A stretch of DNA of 64,000 bases from Oscillospiraceae bacterium (GCA_021201235.1 JAJQFI010000027.1:1-64000); one strand, 5' to 3'; numbered from the stretch's first letter, positions 32,519 to 42,077 are shown. Translations and numbers: made by a program. Notes: generated from the letters alone by a model not told the origin.

Positions 32519-33586
32519 TCAGAGCACTATAAGCGACTTTTCTGCCTCGGTCATGTCTATGCAACCGTCATTCTTGACGATAACAAAGTCTTCGATTCTG
32601 ACTCCGAACTCACCGGGAAGGTAAATTCCGGGCTCGTCGGTGACAATCATATTCTCCTTGAGCACAGTTTTACTTGAGGGTGCTGCTGCCGGAGCCTCGT
32701 GAATTTCGAGTCCCACGCCGTGTCCGAGAGAATGTCCGAATTTATCGCCGTAGTCGGCTTCCGTGATGATGTCACGGGCGACTTTGTCAACGTCGCTTGC
32801 GCTTACGCCAGCCTTGATGTGCTTCATAGCTTCGAGCTGAGCCTTGAGAACAACGTTATAGACCTCCGCCATCTTTTCGGTGGGTGTTCCGACGCAGACA
32901 GTGCGGGTCATGTCGCTGTGGTAGCCGTCGTATGTAGCGCCGTAGTCCATGAGGACGAAGCTGTGCTCGGTGACCTTGGTGTCTCCGCCGACGCCGTGAG
33001 GGCGGGAGGTGTTTGCGCCGGTCAGGGCGATAGTCTCAAACGAGAGGTCCTCGGCACCGTTATTAAGCATGTAATAATCGAGGCAGAGACCGATTTCGCG
33101 CTCGGTGACGCCGACCTTGATAAAGTTCAGGACGTTCCCGAAAGCCTTTTCGGCGATTCTCTGAGCCTTTATCATCTTTTCGATTTCGTCCTGAGTCTTG
33201 ACGATTCGAAGCTCGCCGATTGCCTTACTCAAATCATTGGAAGAAACAACCTCGGCGGCTGTGATTCTCTCCTTGAAAGCGTTGAGCTGGGAAACGGTTA
33301 CATAGTCGCTCTCGATTGCGACATTCTTCGCGCCGTGCTTCTCTAAAAGCTCGTTAATTTGCTCGAAAAGCTTGCCCTGAAGGATTACCTCGGCATCCTT
33401 GACGGTCAAAGAAGCTACCTCAAAATATCTTGAGTCGATGATGAGATAAGCCTTGTCCTTGAAGGCGACAATGGTGCCGGCGGATGACTTCATGCCGGTG
33501 AAGTATCTTCTGTTGACGTCCGCCGTGATAAGCGCACAGTCAATGCCTTCGGGCATTACTTCAAACAGTTTTTCAAATTTGCTCAT
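32519..33586 (-). CDS. Xaa-Pro aminopeptidase, M24 family
   Basis: Cleaves the N-terminal residue before proline. An N-terminal creatinase-like domain (1-125) is followed by the pita-bread metallopeptidase fold. Dinuclear metal ligands are visible: two Asp in MDYGATYDGYHSDMTR, His in GHSLGHGVGLEIHE, Glu in VTDEPGIY and Glu in VRIEDF. 355 residues. It lies upstream of efp as in Bacillus yqhT-efp, and its start overlaps the end of the upstream TIM-barrel gene by 14 bases. Confidence 0.93.
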   Translation of the reverse strand: MSKFEKLFEVMPEGIDCALITADVNRRYFTGMKSSAGTIVAFKDKAYLIIDSRYFEVASLTVKDAEVILQGKLFEQINELLEKHGAKNVAIESDYVTVSQLNAFKERITAAEVVSSNDLSKAIGELRIVKTQDEIEKMIKAQRIAEKAFGNVLNFIKVGVTEREIGLCLDYYMLNNGAEDLSFETIALTGANTSRPHGVGGDTKVTEHSFVLMDYGATYDGYHSDMTRTVCVGTPTEKMAEVYNVVLKAQLEAMKHIKAGVSASDVDKVARDIITEADYGDKFGHSLGHGVGLEIHEAPAAAPSSKTVLKENMIVTDEPGIYLPGEFGVRIEDFVIVKNDGCIDMTEAEKSLIVL

Positions 33587-34451
33587 TTGTATTTCCTCCC
33601 GATAAATAATTATTATAGACTTGTTTCATGGTGAGCGCATCTATATCCTGAGTTTCCGCGCTTTCGCAGATGAAGGTCGGTGCCAGGTTGTGCTTGGCGA
33701 TAAGCTCCATAAGTGGCTCGCATTCGGGACCGTAGGTAGTGTCCTCGAATGTTAAGTGCTTCTTCTCGCCGCCCGGGGTGGTGTATTCGATTTTTGAGAA
33801 ATGGGAATGGAAGACCTTCAGGCGATCGCTTCCGAGCTCGTTTTCTATTTTGTCAAGAATCTCAGCAAATGCTTCGCTTGAATTGACGGCTCCGAAGGTT
33901 CTTGCGTTCAGATGTCCGAAATCGACTGTCGGCAGGAAGGTGTCGTCAAGCTTGCAAAGAGTAAGGACTTCTTCAAGAGTTCCGAGCTGATTTACCTTGC
34001 CCATAGTTTCGGGGCAGAAGTGAATGTCTTCGAATCCTTCCGAAATCGCCGCTTTCCTTGCCCGGAAAAGAGTCTCGCATGCGAGCTCAAGGGCATATTC
34101 TCTTGAGATTTTGGCGCATGAGCCGGAATGGATTACTATTCTGTCCGCTCCGATGAGCTTTGCCGCACGGCAGGACTGCAATATGTAGTCGATGCTTTTG
34201 TCGCGCTTTCCGGGCTCGACGCTTGAAAGCGAGATGAAATAAGGCGAATGAAGTGAGAGCCTGATGCCCCACTTCTCGGCTTCGGATCTGAGCGCCAATC
34301 CCGTGGCTTCTGTTACTCTGACTCCCTGCCCACACTGGTATTCGAAGGCATCGAGACCCATTTCACTTAAGTACTTCGGCATATCCGAGGATTTCTTGTA
34401 TATCTTCGAGAACGCTTCGGAGCTTCCGGCGGGTCCGAATTTAGCTGTCAT
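33573..34451 (-). CDS. Endonuclease IV-like TIM-barrel protein
   Basis: A 292-residue protein of the xylose isomerase-like/AP endonuclease 2 fold. Metal-ligand segments in the order of endonuclease IV are visible: SLHSPYFISL (His), VIHSGS (His), CPETMGK (Glu), TVDFGHLNAR (Asp and His), VFHSHFSKIEY (His) and a Glu in FICESAE. The arrangement fits an Nfo-type AP endonuclease, though the length and motif details deviate and a different hydrolase or isomerase is possible. The start overlaps the yqeG stop by four bases. Confidence 0.8.
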   Translation of the reverse strand: MTAKFGPAGSSEAFSKIYKKSSDMPKYLSEMGLDAFEYQCGQGVRVTEATGLALRSEAEKWGIRLSLHSPYFISLSSVEPGKRDKSIDYILQSCRAAKLIGADRIVIHSGSCAKISREYALELACETLFRARKAAISEGFEDIHFCPETMGKVNQLGTLEEVLTLCKLDDTFLPTVDFGHLNARTFGAVNSSEAFAEILDKIENELGSDRLKVFHSHFSKIEYTTPGGEKKHLTFEDTTYGPECEPLMELIAKHNLAPTFICESAETQDIDALTMKQVYNNYLSGGNTNEQI

Positions 34452-34942
34452 CTAAGTGCCCTCTCTTTCTTTGGCAATAGCGGCTTTTCGAGTGTTCTTT
34501 TTACTCTGAACCAAAAGCCGGTTTCGTAGACGATAGGAAACGTGAAAATACAACGGATTCCGTGGAGATTTGAACCGAGGACATCGGTGTAAATCTGATC
34601 TCCGACCGTGGCGACCTCTTTCTTCGACAATCCAAGGCGCTCGACAGCCTCACGATAGCCTTTGCCGAGGGGCTTTCCGGCATCACAGACGAAATCGAGT
34701 CCCAAGGATTCCGAGAAGGGCTTCACACGCTCATAGTGGTTATTCGACATTATCAGCATCGGCAGACCCTCAGCCTTCATACCCTCGAGCCACTGCCCTA
34801 TTCGTTCGTTCGGAATCGGGTTGTTGTGAGTTGTCAGGGTATTATCCAGATCCAGAATCAGAGCCTTTATATTTTCCTGCTTCAGAAAGCCGATGTCGAT
34901 ATCGGCGATGGAATTAAAAACGTATTTCGGCTTGAAAAGCAT
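34448..34942 (-). CDS. yqeG: YqeG family HAD IIIA-type phosphatase
   Basis: 164 residues with HAD motif I LDLDNTLT, motif II LIMSNN, motif III lysine in DAGKPLGKGY and motif IV VGDQIYTDVLGS. YqeG-type phosphatases are conserved in Firmicutes next to the yqeH-yhbY-nadD-yqeK-rsfS genes; here the other members are a few kb away beyond leuS. The physiological substrate is not established. It lies downstream of the rpsU terminator. Confidence 0.9.
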   Translation of the reverse strand: MLFKPKYVFNSIADIDIGFLKQENIKALILDLDNTLTTHNNPIPNERIGQWLEGMKAEGLPMLIMSNNHYERVKPFSESLGLDFVCDAGKPLGKGYREAVERLGLSKKEVATVGDQIYTDVLGSNLHGIRCIFTFPIVYETGFWFRVKRTLEKPLLPKKERALR

Positions 34943-34951
34943 TTTTCCTCC

Positions 34952-35001
34952 AAAAAAGCAAAGGCGAACAGTCCGACGATATCGCCGTCTGCTCGCCTTT
35001 G
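34952..35001 (-). terminator. Terminator of rpsU
   Basis: Minus strand stem CAAAGGCGA ... TCGCCTTTG with an internal loop and CAG/CTG inner pairs, then CTTTTTT. It sits 12 bases after the rpsU stop. Confidence 0.85.
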
Positions 35002-35013
35002 ATTTTAAGTTAA

Positions 35014-35187
35014 TCAGTACTTACGCTTACGAGCAGCTTCCGACTTCTTCTTACGCTTTACAGAAGGCTTTTCGTAGTGTTCTCTTTTGCGTACCTCGGC
35101 GATAACACCGTCACGAGCGCAAGATCTCTTAAAGCGCTTAAGGGCGGTATCCAATGATTCGTTTTTGCCGACGTGTATTTCTGCCAT
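35014..35187 (-). CDS. rpsU: 30S ribosomal protein S21
   Basis: A 57-residue, very basic small-subunit protein needed for initiation. Translation from the ATG at 35187 gives [19 protein letters not shown], then a [36 protein letters not shown] tail, exactly the S21 pattern. GGGAGGGAA lies before the start. It is flanked by its own promoter and terminator, so probably monocistronic. Confidence 0.97.
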   Translation of the reverse strand: MAEIHVGKNESLDTALKRFKRSCARDGVIAEVRKREHYEKPSVKRKKKSEAARKRKY

Positions 35188-35278
35188 TTGTTGTTCCCTC
35201 CCTTTGTCACTGGGACAGAGGATTTATGCGGTCATAGCTGATACAGTTATACCACTTTCGCACAATGCGACTAGATAC

Positions 35279-35307
35279 ATTATAGAACAAACGAGAATAG
35301 AAGTCAA
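35279..35307 (-). promoter_or_regulatory. Promoter of rpsU
   Basis: Minus strand TTGACT, 17 bases, TATAAT. Confidence 0.82.
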
Positions 35308-35330
35308 GAGAAATTTGCAACTTTCAAAAA

Positions 35331-37736
35331 TTATTTTGCTACGATGTTGACGAGTTTACCCTTGACGTAGATTTCCTTGACGATTGTCTTGCCTGTCAGC
35401 TCCGATGCTATCTTGTCCATACTCTTTACTTGAGTGAGAACTTCATCGGAAGTAGCTTCTGTCTGAACCATAGCTTTATCCTTGATCTTACCGTTAATCT
35501 GAACGGCAATCTTGACTTCCGAATCCTTGCAGAGCGCTTCGTCATAGGTGCACCACTTGGCATCATGGATATAGCCGCCGAAGTTGCAATTCTCATACAT
35601 CTCTTCGGTGATATGAGGAGCGAAGGGATAGAGCATGATGAGGAAATCTCTCAGTTCGGCACGATTGATGGAGCCTGCCGCCGCAAAGTCGTTAAGTATT
35701 GTCATCATAGCGGCGATTGCGGTATTATACTTCATCGTGTCGATATCGGATGAAACCTTCTTGATGAGCTTGTGCATCTTCGAAGTGAATTCGGGACGAT
35801 AGCTGTCGCCGTCAATCAAAGTGTCCTGAAGAGCCCAGACTCTTTCGAGGAATTTCTTGCAGCCACGGACGCTCGACTCGCTCCAAGGAGCCGCCTTTTC
35901 ATAGTCGCCCATGAAGAGGGTGTAAACTCTTAAGACATCTGCGCCGTACTCGTTAATTACGTCGAGTGGGTCGACAACGTTGCCTTTGGATTTACTCATC
36001 TTCTCGCCGTCGAGTCCCAAAACCAAGCCCTGAGCTGTACGCTTGATATAGGGCTCCGAAGTGTTTACGGCTCCGATGTCATAGAGGAACTTGTGCCAGA
36101 ATCTTGAATAAATCAGGTGACGGGTGACGTGCTCCATGCCGCCGTTATACCAATCTACTGGCATCCAGTAGTCGAGTGCTTTCTTCGAAGCAAGTGCCTC
36201 GTTGTTATGCGGGTCGCAATAGCGGAGATAGTACCACGACGAGCCTGCCCACTGAGGCATGGTGTCTGTTTCTCTCTTGGCGGGACGTCCGCACTTCGGG
36301 CAGGTGCAATTTACGAAGCTGTCAATCTTGGCAAGCGGGCTTTCGCCGTCCGAGCCGGGAACAAAGTTCTCAACTTTCGGAAGCTTAAGAGGAAGCTCTT
36401 CGTAAGGAACGGCAACCATTCCGCAGTGTTCGCAATAAACTATCGGGATGGGCTCGCCCCAGTAACGCTGACGGTTGAACGCCCAGTCCTTCATCTTGTA
36501 CTGAACGCCCTTCTCGCCAACGCCCTTCTGTTCGAGGACTTCTATCATCTTTTCGATGGAATCCTTCTTGTTTGTGAGACCGTTGAGCTCGCCCGAGTTG
36601 ACCATCTCTCCGTCGCCGGTGTAGGCTTCCTTTGAGATGTCTCCGCCCTTGATGACTTCGATTATGTCGATGCCGAACTTCTTGGCAAACTCATAGTCTC
36701 TCTGGTCATGTGCGGGAACCGCCATGATTGCGCCGGTGCCGTAGCCCATCATTACATAATCGGATATGTAGACGGGGATTTCGGTGCCGTTGACGGGATT
36801 GATTGCGCTTATGCCCTCAAGCTTGACGCCGGTCTTGTCCTTGACGAGCTGAGTTCTTTCAAACTCGGTCTTCTTGGCGCACTCGTCACGATACGCCTTG
36901 ACAGCATCGAAGTTAGTAATCTTATCACTGTACTGGTCGATAATCAGGTGCTCGGGTGCCATTACCATGAAGGTAACGCCATAGAGGGTGTCGGGTCTGG
37001 TAGTGTAGATTCTGAGCTTTTCGGGAATACCCTTGAGCTCGAAGTTGACGAATGCGCCGGTGGACTTACCAATCCAGTTCTGCTGTTGGAGCTTGATGTT
37101 CGGGAGATAATCCACTTCCTCAAGTCCTTCGAGGAGCTTGTCGCAATAGTCAGTAATTCTTAAGTACCAGACATCCTTCGGCTTCTGGATAACGTCGCTG
37201 TGGCAGACGTCGCACTTGCCGCCCTGTGAGTCCTCGTTCGAGAGAACAACCTTACAGCTCGGGCAATAGTTGACAAGGGTCTTGTCTCTGAAAGCAAGAC
37301 CGTTCTCGAACATCTTTAAGAATATCCACTGCGTCCACTTGTAGTAGTCCTCGTCGGTGGTGTCGACGGTACGGGACCAGTCGAACGAGAAGCCGACCTT
37401 CTTTAGCTGTTCGGAGAAGTGGTGAATATTCTGGTCAGTGGAGATTCTCGGATGGACGCCGGTTTTGATGGCGTAGTTCTCAGCCGGAAGTCCGAAGGCG
37501 TCGAAGCCTATCGGGAAGAGGACATTATAGCCCTCGAGTCTCTTCTTGCGGCAGACAACCTCAAGACCCGAAAAAGCCTTGACATGTCCGACGTGAAGTC
37601 CTGCTCCCGAAGGATAAGGGAACTCGACGAGGGCATAAAACTTCTTCTTCGAATGGTCTATCTTAGCATCGAAGGTGTGGTTTTCTTCCCAATAATCCTG
37701 CCATTTTTTCTCGACAGCCGCGAAATCATATTTCAT
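35331..37736 (-). CDS. leuS: Leucyl-tRNA synthetase
   Basis: A class I synthetase that charges tRNA-Leu. The HIGH-type motif reads HVGHVKAF near residue 46, a zinc-binding Cys cluster (CPSCK, CDVCH) is present, the CP1 editing domain includes TTRPDTLYGVTFMV, and KMSKS is in GEKMSKSKGNVVDP. 801 residues, full length. The leader is under 60 bases and shows no T-box. It follows rsfS at the end of the long chain of genes from trmH. Confidence 0.97.
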   Translation of the reverse strand: MKYDFAAVEKKWQDYWEENHTFDAKIDHSKKKFYALVEFPYPSGAGLHVGHVKAFSGLEVVCRKKRLEGYNVLFPIGFDAFGLPAENYAIKTGVHPRISTDQNIHHFSEQLKKVGFSFDWSRTVDTTDEDYYKWTQWIFLKMFENGLAFRDKTLVNYCPSCKVVLSNEDSQGGKCDVCHSDVIQKPKDVWYLRITDYCDKLLEGLEEVDYLPNIKLQQQNWIGKSTGAFVNFELKGIPEKLRIYTTRPDTLYGVTFMVMAPEHLIIDQYSDKITNFDAVKAYRDECAKKTEFERTQLVKDKTGVKLEGISAINPVNGTEIPVYISDYVMMGYGTGAIMAVPAHDQRDYEFAKKFGIDIIEVIKGGDISKEAYTGDGEMVNSGELNGLTNKKDSIEKMIEVLEQKGVGEKGVQYKMKDWAFNRQRYWGEPIPIVYCEHCGMVAVPYEELPLKLPKVENFVPGSDGESPLAKIDSFVNCTCPKCGRPAKRETDTMPQWAGSSWYYLRYCDPHNNEALASKKALDYWMPVDWYNGGMEHVTRHLIYSRFWHKFLYDIGAVNTSEPYIKRTAQGLVLGLDGEKMSKSKGNVVDPLDVINEYGADVLRVYTLFMGDYEKAAPWSESSVRGCKKFLERVWALQDTLIDGDSYRPEFTSKMHKLIKKVSSDIDTMKYNTAIAAMMTILNDFAAAGSINRAELRDFLIMLYPFAPHITEEMYENCNFGGYIHDAKWCTYDEALCKDSEVKIAVQINGKIKDKAMVQTEATSDEVLTQVKSMDKIASELTGKTIVKEIYVKGKLVNIVAK

Positions 37737-37795
37737 GTGTATCAGTCCTTATAATTTACTTGGGTGACCCTTTTGTTAATCTACTGCGCTATATT

Positions 37796-38149
37796 TTAGC
37801 ACAGCATTCCCGATATGTCAATAACTTCGCCGTCGCTCCAGAGCTTTTCGAGCGAATATTGCGCACGGGTATCTTTACAGAAGACATGCACGATGATGTC
37901 ACCGAAGTCCATTGCTATCCAGCTTGCGCCGTCGACGCCCTCGATGTGGTCGGGCTTGACTCCGAGCTCGCCAAGCTTGAATTCCGTCTCGTCGGCAAGA
38001 GCCTTGGTGTGGGTCGTCGAAGTGCCGCCGGCGATAACGAAGTAGTCCGCTATTATCGTCAGGTCGGTTATCTTGATTACCCGGATGTCCTCGGCTTTCT
38101 TTGAATCGAGTGCTTTTACGATTGCCATGATTTTTTCTTGTTCTGTCAT
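37796..38149 (-). CDS. rsfS: Ribosomal silencing factor RsfS
   Basis: RsfS (YbeB, Iojap) binds L14 and blocks subunit joining when nutrients are scarce. The 117 residues show the family core: LDSKKAEDIRVIKI, IADYFVIAGGTSTTH, DHIEGVDGASWIAMDFGDIIVHVF and YSLEKLW. It lies 11 bases after the LytR-type gene, close to nadD-yqeK as in Bacillus. Confidence 0.95.
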   Translation of the reverse strand: MTEQEKIMAIVKALDSKKAEDIRVIKITDLTIIADYFVIAGGTSTTHTKALADETEFKLGELGVKPDHIEGVDGASWIAMDFGDIIVHVFCKDTRAQYSLEKLWSDGEVIDISGMLC

Positions 38150-38160
38150 TTCTGGCTCCT

Positions 38161-39024
38161 TTACTTTGAATTTTCTGTTGTTATCAAATTGATATTAATG
38201 TTCTTTGTACTTGTCTCGTTCAGGAGATTTATAAGCTCTATAATCTCGCTGACGGTCATGTCGGTTTCGACGTGGTTTACCAGCAAATCTATTGTGAGGC
38301 TTACCCACTCGACCGCACCTTTTTCCTTCAAAGTCGAGATAAACGAGACGAGAAGTTGGTGATAGGCATCAATTCTGTCCGCATCTCTGTCGGTATATGA
38401 GTCGCTGTCCGAAAGGATAATTTTTGCGACGCTCCCCATCACGGTTCTTTCGCCTTTACTGATTATATTTTCGCCGATTTTCAGCTCTTTGTCAAGAGTC
38501 AGTTTCACTCCGCCGAGAAGATTTACCGAATCTGCGACGGTTTCCGTGCTCACAGACATACTGCCGTCAATGTGCAAATTCAGCGCCATCGAGACTATTT
38601 CCGTATAAACCTCGGTTTCGTATGCTTCCGCAAGTGTCCCCTCAAAGCCTCCGCAGGATACGAGGGTATCAGGCGGGATATCTGAGATATCAAGAGTATG
38701 CTTGTCCTCATCAAAAGTGAAAATATGGATACGACACAGCTCTTCCCCATCGGTTACCGACAGAAGAATATTACGTTTTGTGGTGGCGGGCTCATAGGAG
38801 TAGCCCTGAAGCTCATAGCTTGGGCTTTCCGGCGTCACGGCTCTTAAGGCAGAAAGCTTTCTGGCATATGCCGCAGTGCCGCTTAAGACCATATAGGTCG
38901 CCGCCGCTGTTATGATGCAGGCAATCGCCATCATCAGAGGGAGCTTGTCCCCACGTCGGAAACGAAGCCTCGGGCGTTCTTCTCTTTCGAATTTAGAAAG
39001 TATTTTCTTCAATCGCTCTTTCAT
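38161..39024 (-). CDS. Degenerate LytR-CpsA-Psr (LCP) family protein
   Basis: 287 residues: a cytoplasmic basic N-terminus, one membrane helix (about 28-50) and an extracellular domain that begins NILLSVTDGEELCRIHIFTFDEDKHTLDISDIPPDTLV. This aligns with the LCP start (NILLxGxD ... SIPRDTxV), but the conserved arginine of IPRDT is replaced by proline and the early Asp/Arg residues are absent. The usual polymer-transfer chemistry is therefore doubtful. A gene of LCP type between yqeK and rsfS is common in Clostridia, which supports the family call. It may act as a structural or regulatory homologue. Confidence 0.7.
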   Translation of the reverse strand: MKERLKKILSKFEREERPRLRFRRGDKLPLMMAIACIITAAATYMVLSGTAAYARKLSALRAVTPESPSYELQGYSYEPATTKRNILLSVTDGEELCRIHIFTFDEDKHTLDISDIPPDTLVSCGGFEGTLAEAYETEVYTEIVSMALNLHIDGSMSVSTETVADSVNLLGGVKLTLDKELKIGENIISKGERTVMGSVAKIILSDSDSYTDRDADRIDAYHQLLVSFISTLKEKGAVEWVSLTIDLLVNHVETDMTVSEIIELINLLNETSTKNININLITTENSK

Positions 39025-39059
39025 AGCTTATCTCAAAAGGGCGTTGAATCCTTTGGTTC

Positions 39060-40256
39060 CTACTTTTTCGTCTCGCCTTGAAGGCTCTGCTTATAGAGGG
39101 TGTATTCGTTGTAGGCGTCAAGTGTAAGGGTCGGGATGGTGCGGGTTTTCGAGATGGAATCCTCAATCGAGAACTTCATCGCTTCGTATAGCCCCAAATC
39201 CAAATCCTTATGGGTAACATCACGGTAGTACTCGACATCCTGATAATGGCGCTCCTTCGAGATTAAATCCGCCATGTAGATAATCTTCTCAAGAAGATTC
39301 ATGCCGCCTTTGGCAACTGTGTGGTAACGTACCGCCGAGAGAATGTCTGGGTCGGTGATTCCGAAATGCTCTTTTAAGAAAACCGAACCGGCGATACCGT
39401 GATATGTTTTTGGGGCGTGAAGCTCAACTTCTGTAACGTTGAGAGGACACCTGAGAACGAGTTCGTACTGTTCCTCTATCGGGATTTCCTTGCAGATGTC
39501 GTGGACAAGTCCCGCAAAATAGGCTTTCTCGCGGTCGCAGTCGTTGAGGACTGCAAGCTTCAGTGCCTCGTCGGCGACGTTAAGCGAGTGATTGAACCGC
39601 TTTTCGGAAAGAATCCCTTCAAGATATTCCCTGTAGCTATTATACTTCGTTTTGTCAAAATTATAAAGCCCATTTTCCAGAATATAGTGCTCAACAGATT
39701 CGGGAATCCGTCCGAAAGAGGTGTTATACGCTATCAGGTCGGCACGAATTTCGGTTGACGACGCCTCGACGGCTTCGCAATCTATGAGATTACATCTGCC
39801 GCCACAAGTGCGAATCTCTTCAGCTTTAGCTTCGGACTGCTTTCTGTCACTTTCCGAACGGCAGACACAGACGAGAGTGCAAAGCTCCATGATTCTATCC
39901 GGCTTGACCCATGTCAGGAAAGTATTAAGCATGTCGCTTCCCATGACGAAGTAGAGCTCGTCATCAGGATAGATACTGTGAAGATGCTCCATCGTGTTGA
40001 CGGTGTAGCTCTTGCCCTCGGATTTAATCTCGAAGTCGCTGACTTCGACACTTGGATATTGCGAAGCTACAAGCCGGCACATTTCGAGCCTTGCCTCGTC
40101 AGATGCCAGGTCCTTCACCGCCTTGTGTGGCGGGATATGGGTCGGCATCAGGATAAGCTTGTCCGGATTCAGTTCCTTCAGGACGTTATCTATTACGTTC
40201 AGGTGTCCGTTATGAATGGGGTTGAAGGTGCCCCCGAATATCGCTATTTTCATCAT
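39060..40256 (-). CDS. nadD: NadD-YqeK fusion: nicotinate-nucleotide adenylyltransferase with HD hydrolase
   Basis: Two enzymes in one 398-residue chain. Residues 1-198 are NadD (GGTFNPIHNGHL, then ASSTEIR), which makes deamido-NAD. Residues 205-398 are YqeK, an HD-domain hydrolase that splits diadenosine tetraphosphate (RFNHSLNVADEA with His223, and LVHDICKE with His252-Asp253, then YHTVA and YMADLIS). In Bacillus these are adjacent separate genes. No stop or restart lies between the halves. The start overlaps the upstream fusion gene by four bases. Confidence 0.94.
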   Translation of the reverse strand: MMKIAIFGGTFNPIHNGHLNVIDNVLKELNPDKLILMPTHIPPHKAVKDLASDEARLEMCRLVASQYPSVEVSDFEIKSEGKSYTVNTMEHLHSIYPDDELYFVMGSDMLNTFLTWVKPDRIMELCTLVCVCRSESDRKQSEAKAEEIRTCGGRCNLIDCEAVEASSTEIRADLIAYNTSFGRIPESVEHYILENGLYNFDKTKYNSYREYLEGILSEKRFNHSLNVADEALKLAVLNDCDREKAYFAGLVHDICKEIPIEEQYELVLRCPLNVTEVELHAPKTYHGIAGSVFLKEHFGITDPDILSAVRYHTVAKGGMNLLEKIIYMADLISKERHYQDVEYYRDVTHKDLDLGLYEAMKFSIEDSISKTRTIPTLTLDAYNEYTLYKQSLQGETKK

Positions 40257-41143
40257 TTGAAATCAATAACCGGCTTCTTCGGGTTTCTGCGGTACAAAAC
40301 CGCCTTTGAGCCGATGGTAATTACCACTTCGGAATCGGTCTTGTCGGCGAGCTCCTCTGCCGCTTCTCTTGCGGTATAAAGCGAATTCTCAAGGCACTTG
40401 ATTTTGATTATCTCGTGAGCGGTAAGGTAGTCGTCGATTGACTTGACCTGTGCCTCGCTGATTCCGCCTTTTCCTATCTGGAACGACGGCTCGATATTTG
40501 CGGCGTAGGCTTTCAAATAGCTTCTCTGTTTTGAATTGAGCTTTGAAGCTCTCTTCGGCTTCTGATTGTCTTTCAGGTAAGCCTCAAGCTTGCGAAGAGC
40601 ATTGCCACGGTGACTGACGCTGTTCTTTTCTTCGTCGGTATACTGAGCGAGTGAACGGTCGCCGACCATGAAAAGCGGGTCGTAGCCGAAACCGTTCGAA
40701 CCTATCATTTCATAGCCGATTTTGCCCTCGATTTTGCCGTCGAACTGGTGCTTTGCGCCGTTTTCGTCGAAGTAGGTTATGACGCAGACAAACCGGGCGG
40801 TTCTGTCATCGTCGGGAACGCCTTCCATATTCTTAAGAAGCAAATTACATCTGTCGACGTCGTCGAGACCTTCGCCGCCGTATCTGGCGGAATAGATTCC
40901 CGGCTCGCCGTTAAGAGCGTCAACTGCGATTCCCGAATCATCGGCGATTACGGGCATGTGGGTCAAATCATATACGGCTCTTGCTTTGAGTTCGGAGTTC
41001 TCGGCAAAAGTTGTGTCGGTTTCCTCGACTTCGAGCCTTACTCCGGCTTCTGACTGAGATATAACCGTAATTCCGTAGGGTGTCAGAATTTCTTTGACCT
41101 CGCGGAGCTTTTCCGGGTTATTTGAAGCAAGTATCATCTTCAT
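40253..41143 (-). CDS. rdgB: RdgB-YhbY fusion: dITP/XTP pyrophosphatase with CRM RNA-binding domain
   Basis: Residues 1-192 are the RdgB/HAM1 house-cleaning pyrophosphatase (ASNNPEKLREVKEI, ADDSGIAVDALNGEPGIYSARY, GFGYDPLF, SHRGNAL). Residues 201-296 are a YhbY/YqeI CRM domain (LNSKQRSYLKAYAANIEPSFQIGKGG, then GSKAVLYRRN), an RNA-binding fold linked to 50S assembly. A short basic linker joins them. In Bacillus yhbY is a separate gene just before nadD; here it has become the tail of RdgB and nadD follows directly. The start overlaps the ftsY stop by four bases. Confidence 0.93.
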   Translation of the reverse strand: MKMILASNNPEKLREVKEILTPYGITVISQSEAGVRLEVEETDTTFAENSELKARAVYDLTHMPVIADDSGIAVDALNGEPGIYSARYGGEGLDDVDRCNLLLKNMEGVPDDDRTARFVCVITYFDENGAKHQFDGKIEGKIGYEMIGSNGFGYDPLFMVGDRSLAQYTDEEKNSVSHRGNALRKLEAYLKDNQKPKRASKLNSKQRSYLKAYAANIEPSFQIGKGGISEAQVKSIDDYLTAHEIIKIKCLENSLYTAREAAEELADKTDSEVVITIGSKAVLYRRNPKKPVIDFK

Positions 41144-42060
41144 TGCGAGTCCCCTCCCTCATCGAACAGCGCATCTACGAAGTCCTTGGCGACGAACGGC
41201 TGGATGTCGTCAATCTTCTCGCCGACGGTTACTATCTTTACGGGCACCTTGAGCTCGTTTACTATCGGGATGACGATTCCGCCCTTGGCGGTGCTGTCAA
41301 GCTTGGTTAAGATTATTCCCGTGATATCGGCGGCTTCGTTAAATTCCCGAGCCTGATTTACGGCGTTCTGACCGGTGGTGGCGTCAAGAGCGATTAACAC
41401 CTCGAGAGCGCAGTCCTCCGCCTTGGAATGGACAATTCTCGAAATCTTTGAGAGCTCCGCCATGAGGTTTTTCTTGGTCTGAAGTCTTCCTGCGGTGTCG
41501 ACTATTACAACGTCGACGTTACGAGCTTTCGCGGCATCCATAGCGTCGAAGACCACAGCCGCAGGGTCGCTTCCCTCGGCGTGCTTGATTATGTCAACAC
41601 CGGCACGGTCGCACCAAACCTGTAGCTGGTCGACCGCCGCGGCTCGGAAGGTGTCAGCCGCCGCAACGAGAACCTTCTTGCCCTCGTTCTTTAACTGATA
41701 GGAAAGCTTGCCGATGGTAGTTGTCTTTCCGGCTCCGTTTACGCCGATTACGAGGATTACGGACGGCTTTGTCGAAAGATTGAGCGGCACGTCTTCGCCG
41801 AGCATTTCGGTGATGATGTCCTTCAAAGCCTGCCTTGCCTCCATCGGGTCTTTGATTTTATTCTCTTTTACTCTTTCTCTGAGCGAATCAACGATTTCTT
41901 CGGAGGTCTTGCCTCCTAAATCGGACAGGATTAAGAGCTCTTCGAGCTCATCATAGAAGTCGTCATCGAGGTTTCCCCTTCTGAACAGACTGTTTATCCC
42001 GCTCATGAGACCGTTTTTGGTCTTTGAAAGTCCTGCTTTCAGCTTATCAAAAAAGCCCAT
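41140..42060 (-). CDS. ftsY: Signal recognition particle receptor FtsY
   Basis: The SRP receptor GTPase that docks ribosomes at the membrane. The N domain (four-helix) is followed by the G domain with [28 protein letters not shown] and [10 protein letters not shown]. At 306 residues it lacks the long acidic A domain of E. coli, which is usual for Firmicutes. It follows smc after 17 bases in the conserved rnc-smc-ftsY order. Confidence 0.96.
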   Translation of the reverse strand: MGFFDKLKAGLSKTKNGLMSGINSLFRRGNLDDDFYDELEELLILSDLGGKTSEEIVDSLRERVKENKIKDPMEARQALKDIITEMLGEDVPLNLSTKPSVILVIGVNGAGKTTTIGKLSYQLKNEGKKVLVAAADTFRAAAVDQLQVWCDRAGVDIIKHAEGSDPAAVVFDAMDAAKARNVDVVIVDTAGRLQTKKNLMAELSKISRIVHSKAEDCALEVLIALDATTGQNAVNQAREFNEAADITGIILTKLDSTAKGGIVIPIVNELKVPVKIVTVGEKIDDIQPFVAKDFVDALFDEGGDSQ

Positions 42061-42077
42061 ATAATTCTCCTTTGTTA

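Noticed and set aside
37737-37795. T-box leader in front of leuS
   Set aside because: Only 59 bases separate rsfS from leuS, with no T-box core sequence. The asnS leader is likewise too short.
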